Shown here: in pieces, positions 21,285 to 24,808 of the stretch
Layout of the letters: every line of letters begins with the position of its first letter
How positions within the stretch are numbered: the first letter of the stretch is position 1
Assembly (NCBI GenBank): GCA_051747425.1
Contig: JBNJGD010000025.1
Span: forward strand, 1 to 24,808
Direction of reading: 5' to 3'
Length of the DNA: 24,808 nucleotides
Source of the DNA: HTCC5015 sp051747425
Lineage (GTDB): Bacteria > Pseudomonadota > Gammaproteobacteria > HTCC5015
Made by a program: the position numbers and the translations under genes
Notes under the pieces: generated by a model
Told to the model about the DNA's origin: nothing
The model's database searches: none
What the model saw: the letters and a program-made list of their open reading frames with translations, nothing else

Positions 21285-22706
21285 ATGAAAATCACTGATC
21301 TCAAGCGTCTGGGCGGCCTGGCTGTGCTGTCCCTCGGCGTATTACTAACCGCCTGCGAATCCTCTGACCAGGATTTCCCGTTGGAGAATACCGATCTGAC
21401 ACCCGGGCCGGCCCCCGCCGGTGAGACCCAGTCGGCCTACTTTGTCGACAGCGCTGTCGTGGGGCTGGCTTATGTCTGTGGTGACTCCGGTGAAGTTAAA
21501 ACCACAGTAGCTCAGGGCCTTCTGGAATGTGCCCTTGGTGACGAAGTTACTTTCTCGGTGGGCGATATCGTTTTGGGCTCCATCACCATGGCCGAGGACA
21601 CCGTGTTTATTACGCCGGTTGATCTGGTGGGCGGCAACGCCGACCAGGACAGCAATGAAGTGGTTAATATGGCCCGCTTCCTGATGAGCCTGGACACGGA
21701 CCAGAACCCGGATAACGGGATCACCATCAGCAGCGACTCCCAGGTTGACACTGGCCTGGTGCTCAATTTTTCGCAAACACCCGAGAACTTTACCGGTGGT
21801 TTGACCACCGTTCTGTCAGCGCTCACCCAGGGCGTGTCGGGAGGGCCGTTCTCCCCGGTTGCCCTTGAAGGCGTAAAGAGTCACTTTGTACTGGCCATGT
21901 ACTTGTCCAATGCGGGCTTTTACGCGGGTGAGATCCAGCACAGCAGCGATATCACCGAGACCATTGCTTTTATGGTGTCTCGAGGCGGCGCGATTTATGG
22001 CACCAATGGCACCTCGTCGGGCGATTATGCCTTTACCGGTTTTCACGAAGAGGACATTAACCCGCTGGGCGACTCACCCGAAATGGAATTAGCCGGCGAC
22101 AAGGTTCAGCCGCTGATCATTGTTGAGGAACCGCTCTCTCCAGATTATGCAGGTGCTCTTTCTCCCTCGGGCGAGACCAGTCTTTTGAGACTGGATGGCG
22201 GCACCGGTGCGACCATTCTGGTCGATGCACAACTGGCCGGCGGCAGTGCCACGGGTAGCAGCAGTGAAATGACCTACCCCTCTTTCACGGCAGAGCGAGA
22301 GCTCTTTTTCGAGCCCGATGTACAACAGGCGCTGATCGATGAACTGAACCTCTTGATGCCTGTGTCGATTGATATCGGGGGCGACGCGCCCTTTGTCATC
22401 AGCCGAGGCGGGTTAGCCGGCTTCCCCTACGCCGGTTTTGGTGCTTCGCCGAGTTCGCAAGATGCAGAAAAGGACGCAGACTTCGCCACTTTTAACGCTT
22501 TGGAAATTGCCTCTGCCAAAAATCAGAAGGTGCGAATAGTAGGTATGTCCTTCGGCGGGTATATCATCGATGTGATGGTTGACCTAAGCGGTGAAAGCCC
22601 GACTGCCAGTGGTCAGTGGGGTCATATCCACGAAGAGCGCGAGGGCACTTTTGGCAACGCAGCGGTGACCTTTAATTCCGAGGGCGGAGAACCGATATTG
22701 CGCTAG
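21285..22706 (+). CDS. Large lipoprotein of unknown function
   Basis: This 473-residue protein has a lipoprotein signal peptide (lipobox LLTAC, Cys at residue 24) and so is probably lipid-anchored. After a short acidic linker comes a module common in lipoproteins of marine gammaproteobacteria: a strand region YFVDSAVVGLAYVCGDSGEV, then ITPVDLVG, then VNMARFLMSLDTDQNPDNGI. The remainder is beta-rich with many Gly, Ser and Asp and an unassigned C-terminus (QWGHIHEEREGTFGNAAVTF). No enzyme motif is seen. ATG 21285 has a GAGGG site 7 bases upstream. It is followed by a strong terminator and then two smaller lipoprotein genes. Confidence 0.8.
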   Translation: MKITDLKRLGGLAVLSLGVLLTACESSDQDFPLENTDLTPGPAPAGETQSAYFVDSAVVGLAYVCGDSGEVKTTVAQGLLECALGDEVTFSVGDIVLGSITMAEDTVFITPVDLVGGNADQDSNEVVNMARFLMSLDTDQNPDNGITISSDSQVDTGLVLNFSQTPENFTGGLTTVLSALTQGVSGGPFSPVALEGVKSHFVLAMYLSNAGFYAGEIQHSSDITETIAFMVSRGGAIYGTNGTSSGDYAFTGFHEEDINPLGDSPEMELAGDKVQPLIIVEEPLSPDYAGALSPSGETSLLRLDGGTGATILVDAQLAGGSATGSSSEMTYPSFTAERELFFEPDVQQALIDELNLLMPVSIDIGGDAPFVISRGGLAGFPYAGFGASPSSQDAEKDADFATFNALEIASAKNQKVRIVGMSFGGYIIDVMVDLSGESPTASGQWGHIHEEREGTFGNAAVTFNSEGGEPILR

Positions 22707-22726
22707 TAGTTTAAATGTTTGACCTG

Positions 22727-22754
22727 AAAAAGCCGGCATCCGCCGGCTTTTTTT
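22727..22754 (+). terminator. Intrinsic terminator after the 473-residue lipoprotein gene
   Basis: The stem AAAAGCCGGC/GCCGGCTTTT has a 4-base loop (ATCC) and is followed by a T7 tract (22748-22754). Confidence 0.92.
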
Positions 22755-22831
22755 ATGTGTGAAGAAGGTGCGGCTCCAGAACCTGGCTTGCCCCTGTTTT
22801 TGTGACGGGCCGCACAGGTCTTGTACTGTCC

Positions 22832-22864
22832 TGAGCAAAAATGAGCCATTTGTCCCGGATTTTG
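22832..22864 (+). repeat. 33-bp direct repeat, copy 1, in the leader of a lipoprotein gene
   Basis: It is identical over 33 bases to 23568-23600. It lies 54 bases before the ATG at 22919. The motif CGCACAGGTCT occurs 21 bases upstream of the repeat start in both copies. This is shared promoter or leader architecture of two paralogous genes. Confidence 0.9.
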
Positions 22865-22882
22865 AGCACTCCGGCTTGCTAG
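22841..22882 (+). CDS. Possible 13-residue leader peptide, copy 1
   Basis: The short frame reads MSHLSRILSTPAC and ends with TAG. Its twin at 23577 has the same length, the same first eight residues, and also ends in Cys-TAG (TGC here, TGT there). The initiation context is weak, with only a GAG before the A run. It could be a regulatory upstream ORF or a by-product of the repeat. Confidence 0.3.
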   Translation: MSHLSRILSTPAC

Positions 22883-22918
22883 TCTTTACTTCCGATTTCT
22901 TAATCACGGAGTGAGGTT

Positions 22919-23461
22919 ATGACGATTCCCCGATATTTGTCTTCTCTTTTTCGCCTGGTGGCGCTTTCCCTTTCCATTGTTGCGCTGTCGGCCTGTGGTG
23001 GTTCCGGCGGCTCGGACGGCGACGACAACAACGAGTCCAACCCGGATGCGACGCCCTCGGGTGACGGTTGGGCCGCCTTGCAGGGCACCTGGGTGTCCAG
23101 CTGCCATACGCCGCGGGGTGACGACAACATCATTACTCGCGAGTTTGATGGCAATATCGTGAACCAGACTGTTGAAGTGTTTGCCAGTTCGGATGGCTCC
23201 TGCTCGGGCAGTGCCAACGAACTGGATTTCGTTTTTTCCTATGAAGTGGGTTCCGAGTTGACGACGCAAGGTGGTATCACTGCGCGGGAAATCGACATCC
23301 AGCTGGAGGAAAAACCGGACGGCGTTACCTTTAGTAATGAACAGTACGACATTTTTGTTATCCAGAATGACACTGAACTCTACTTTTCAGACGAAGCCAC
23401 CAACGATCCGCAAACTCGACCGGATCAGCTGAACTTCAGCGTGGTCTACAACCAGCAGTAA
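22919..23461 (+). CDS. Small lipoprotein, unknown function (paralogue of the next gene at its N-terminus)
   Basis: This 180-residue protein has lipobox ALSAC (Cys at residue 26), followed by a flexible linker CGGSGGSDGDDNNESNP. The mature domain looks like a small beta-barrel or sandwich (WAALQGTWVSSCHTPRGDDN; ITREFDGNIVNQTVEVFASS; a C-terminal LNFSVVYNQQ). The phrase LQGTWVSSC is typical of lipocalin-like small lipoproteins. Two further Cys (in VSSCH and GSCSG) may pair. The start ATG 22919 has GGAGTGAGG just upstream. The signal peptide and linker closely match those of the protein at 23654, and the leader shares a 33-bp repeat; the mature domains differ. Confidence 0.8.
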   Translation: MTIPRYLSSLFRLVALSLSIVALSACGGSGGSDGDDNNESNPDATPSGDGWAALQGTWVSSCHTPRGDDNIITREFDGNIVNQTVEVFASSDGSCSGSANELDFVFSYEVGSELTTQGGITAREIDIQLEEKPDGVTFSNEQYDIFVIQNDTELYFSDEATNDPQTRPDQLNFSVVYNQQ

Positions 23462-23483
23462 CGGTTTGATGTTAACGCTTGAG

Positions 23484-23509
23484 ACCCGGCCATCGCGCCG
23501 GGTTTTTTT
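23484..23509 (+). terminator. Intrinsic terminator between the two paralogous lipoprotein genes
   Basis: The stem ACCCGGC/GCCGGGT has a 6-base loop (CATCGC) and runs into T7 (23503-23509). The following gene must therefore start from its own promoter, consistent with the repeated leader. Confidence 0.92.
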
Positions 23510-23567
23510 ATGCATTGAATGGCCCATGTTTTATTTTGTGAAAAGGCGCACAGGTCTGGACGCCGAG

Positions 23568-23600
23568 TGAGCAAAAATGAGCCATTTGTCCCGGATTTTG
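23568..23600 (+). repeat. 33-bp direct repeat, copy 2, in the leader of the last lipoprotein gene
   Basis: It is identical to 22832-22864 and lies 53 bases before the ATG at 23654. The upstream CGCACAGGTCT motif (23547-23557) keeps the same 21-base offset as in copy 1. Confidence 0.9.
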
Positions 23601-23618
23601 GGCGCAAGGGGCTGTTAG
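23577..23618 (+). CDS. Possible 13-residue leader peptide, copy 2
   Basis: It reads MSHLSRILGARGC and then TAG. It matches the copy at 22841 in length, first eight residues, last residue and stop codon. It ends 35 bases before the lipoprotein ATG (36 in copy 1). Confidence 0.3.
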   Translation: MSHLSRILGARGC

Positions 23619-23653
23619 CCTGCACTTCAAATTCGCAATCATGGAGTGAGGCT

Positions 23654-24784
23654 ATGATCTCTTCACGGCATTTCAGTTTCCTTTTTCAAGTTTCGGGCCT
23701 GGCCCTGTCGATCGCAGCACTGACTGCCTGTGGTGGTTCTGGCGGTTCCGGCGATTCGGGTGGTGGCGATGACGCCAACGACACAAACACTGTTTCCGGG
23801 GCGGCCCAGGGCGTGGTTCAGAAGGGGCCCTTTCAACCCGGCGGCGATGCCACGCTGGAATCACTGGCCGGAGATGGCAGCCCCGGGAGTGAGAGCGTCA
23901 CCGGCGAGATCGTCGACAACGGCGAGTACCAGATTCCCGACGCCAGTTGGCAGGGCGCCTCGCTGCTGAGCCTGGCGGGCACCTACTTTGACGAAACCGC
24001 CGGCACTTTCAGCGGCGATAAGCGGACACTCCACGCGGTGCTGAGTGTTCCCGCCGACACCCGTGGCAATGTCAATCTCTACACCCACCTGACGGCGGCT
24101 CGGGCACGGCAGCTGATGAGCGACGGAGACGATTTTTCCGCCGCCCACGATCAGGCCCGCAATGAGATGAAAGGCTTGGTGGGCGTCACCGAAGACCCCG
24201 CCGATCTGGATGTGCTGGGCGAGGGCGAGGACAGCGCCAATTTGCTGCTGTTCTCTGCGGCCTCCCTGGAAGCGGGTGTGGATCAGACTGGTCTCGATGC
24301 CCTGGCTGCAGACTTTGCCGATGACGGGCAGGTCAACGGCTCGGTGGACGGCTCCGGCAGCACAGTCTGGGCCGATATCCGCGAGGCGGCCGCCAACAAT
24401 GCCAACCTGTTGAGTGATGCCCGCTCGGCCCTGCAGTCGCAATACGGCGAAACGCCGCCCCAGGGTGGTGGCAGTAATCCCGGCTGGCTCCTGTCAGGTT
24501 GTGAAGCGGCCAAGCTGACCGAGCCCCGCGTACTGTGCACCGGCGACAGCTTCGACGGTGAGGCCCGGGACACCAGTGATGACGACAGTGGCGAGTTTGT
24601 GACTTTTATTCCGGAGCATTCCGGACACTACACGGTGGAGTTGTTTGGTGATGCCTCCAAGCCTGATGACAACACCAACCAGTGCTCCTGGACGATATAC
24701 AGTGAGGAAGATCTCGGCTCAAGCGACCTCGGAGACAGTGCCGCCGACGGCTCATTCTGTGGTGTTGAGGATACACCAACCTGA
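23654..24784 (+). CDS. Lipoprotein with Gly/Asp linker, possibly frameshifted near its end
   Basis: This 376-residue protein has lipobox ALTAC (Cys at residue 26) and linker CGGSGGSGDSGGGDDANDTN. A first module (about 45-285) begins AAQGVVQKGPFQPGGDATLE and resembles carboxypeptidase-regulatory-like or marine lipoprotein repeats with a helical middle. A C-terminal part (about 295-376: EFVTFIPEHSGHYTVELFG, then CSWTIYSEEDLG) looks like the beginning of a pre-peptidase C-terminal (PPC) beta-sandwich. That domain stops early at TGA 24782. A -1 shift at about 24769 reads GYTNLRLTGGERY to the window end, a plausible PPC continuation, so the gene may be longer than drawn. The ATG at 23654 is preferred over 23519 because only it gives a signal peptide. 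Exposure on the cell surface is inferred. Confidence 0.75.
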   Translation: MISSRHFSFLFQVSGLALSIAALTACGGSGGSGDSGGGDDANDTNTVSGAAQGVVQKGPFQPGGDATLESLAGDGSPGSESVTGEIVDNGEYQIPDASWQGASLLSLAGTYFDETAGTFSGDKRTLHAVLSVPADTRGNVNLYTHLTAARARQLMSDGDDFSAAHDQARNEMKGLVGVTEDPADLDVLGEGEDSANLLLFSAASLEAGVDQTGLDALAADFADDGQVNGSVDGSGSTVWADIREAAANNANLLSDARSALQSQYGETPPQGGGSNPGWLLSGCEAAKLTEPRVLCTGDSFDGEARDTSDDDSGEFVTFIPEHSGHYTVELFGDASKPDDNTNQCSWTIYSEEDLGSSDLGDSAADGSFCGVEDTPT

Positions 24785-24808
24785 GACTGACGGGGGGCGA
24801 ACGCTATT

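Overview
The window looks like a chromosome segment of a halotolerant, probably marine gammaproteobacterium. It carries an ectoine (osmolyte) operon, an Na+-NQR maturation pair (nqrM-apbE), a large CPA1-type Na+/H+ antiporter, a Uup-type ABC-F protein and several Gly/Ser/Asp-rich lipoproteins. Most of the sequence is GC-rich. Positions about 5830-10600 are visibly richer in AT, with different codon use. I cannot name the genus.

Layout. (1) 1-5242, + strand: the end of ectA, then ectB, ectC and an ectoine-type aspartokinase. The kinase overlaps a TPR membrane protein, which overlaps a DUF502 membrane protein. (2) 5346-5828: a secreted Ala/Glu-rich protein and a strong terminator. (3) 5897-11511, + strand: an AT-rich signalling/redox cassette. 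It holds a protein with a winged-helix-like C-terminus, a small Ras/MglA-like GTPase, an ABC-type ATPase that runs out of frame into a dual-specificity phosphatase, a Roadblock-like protein with a long acidic N-terminus, a second Roadblock protein, a ferredoxin-reductase-truncated globin-zinc ribbon fusion, and a third Roadblock-like protein. (4) 11528-14115: uup (-), a CDGSH-type Fe-S protein (+) and an SRPBCC protein (-). (5) 14350-17947: a small periplasmic protein (+), then nqrM, apbE and an Na+/H+ antiporter (all -). (6) 18197-21165, + strand: a flavin monooxygenase with a lysine-rich tail, a glutathione S-transferase and a cytochrome b561. (7) 21285-24784, + strand: three lipoproteins. 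The last two share a 33-bp leader element that contains matching 13-codon ORFs.

The most interesting part is region 3. Its parts list (GTPase, several Roadblock proteins, a winged-helix-like protein and a redox haem/flavin partner) resembles the actinobacterial conservons (cvn), which pair a Roadblock protein, a DUF742 winged-helix protein and a small GTPase, sometimes with a P450. Here a phosphatase-linked ABC ATPase and a globin/FNR protein take the place of the sensor kinase and the P450. The cassette also has three homopolymer tracts at sensitive places: G9 in a possible promoter spacer, G7 exactly at the ABC/phosphatase frame break, and C8 inside the phosphatase. This suggests phase variation or programmed frameshifting. 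I infer a redox-, NO- or O2-responsive GTPase switch; the biological output is unknown.

No stretch longer than 300 bases lacks a gene. I saw no tRNA, rRNA, CRISPR array or insertion sequence.
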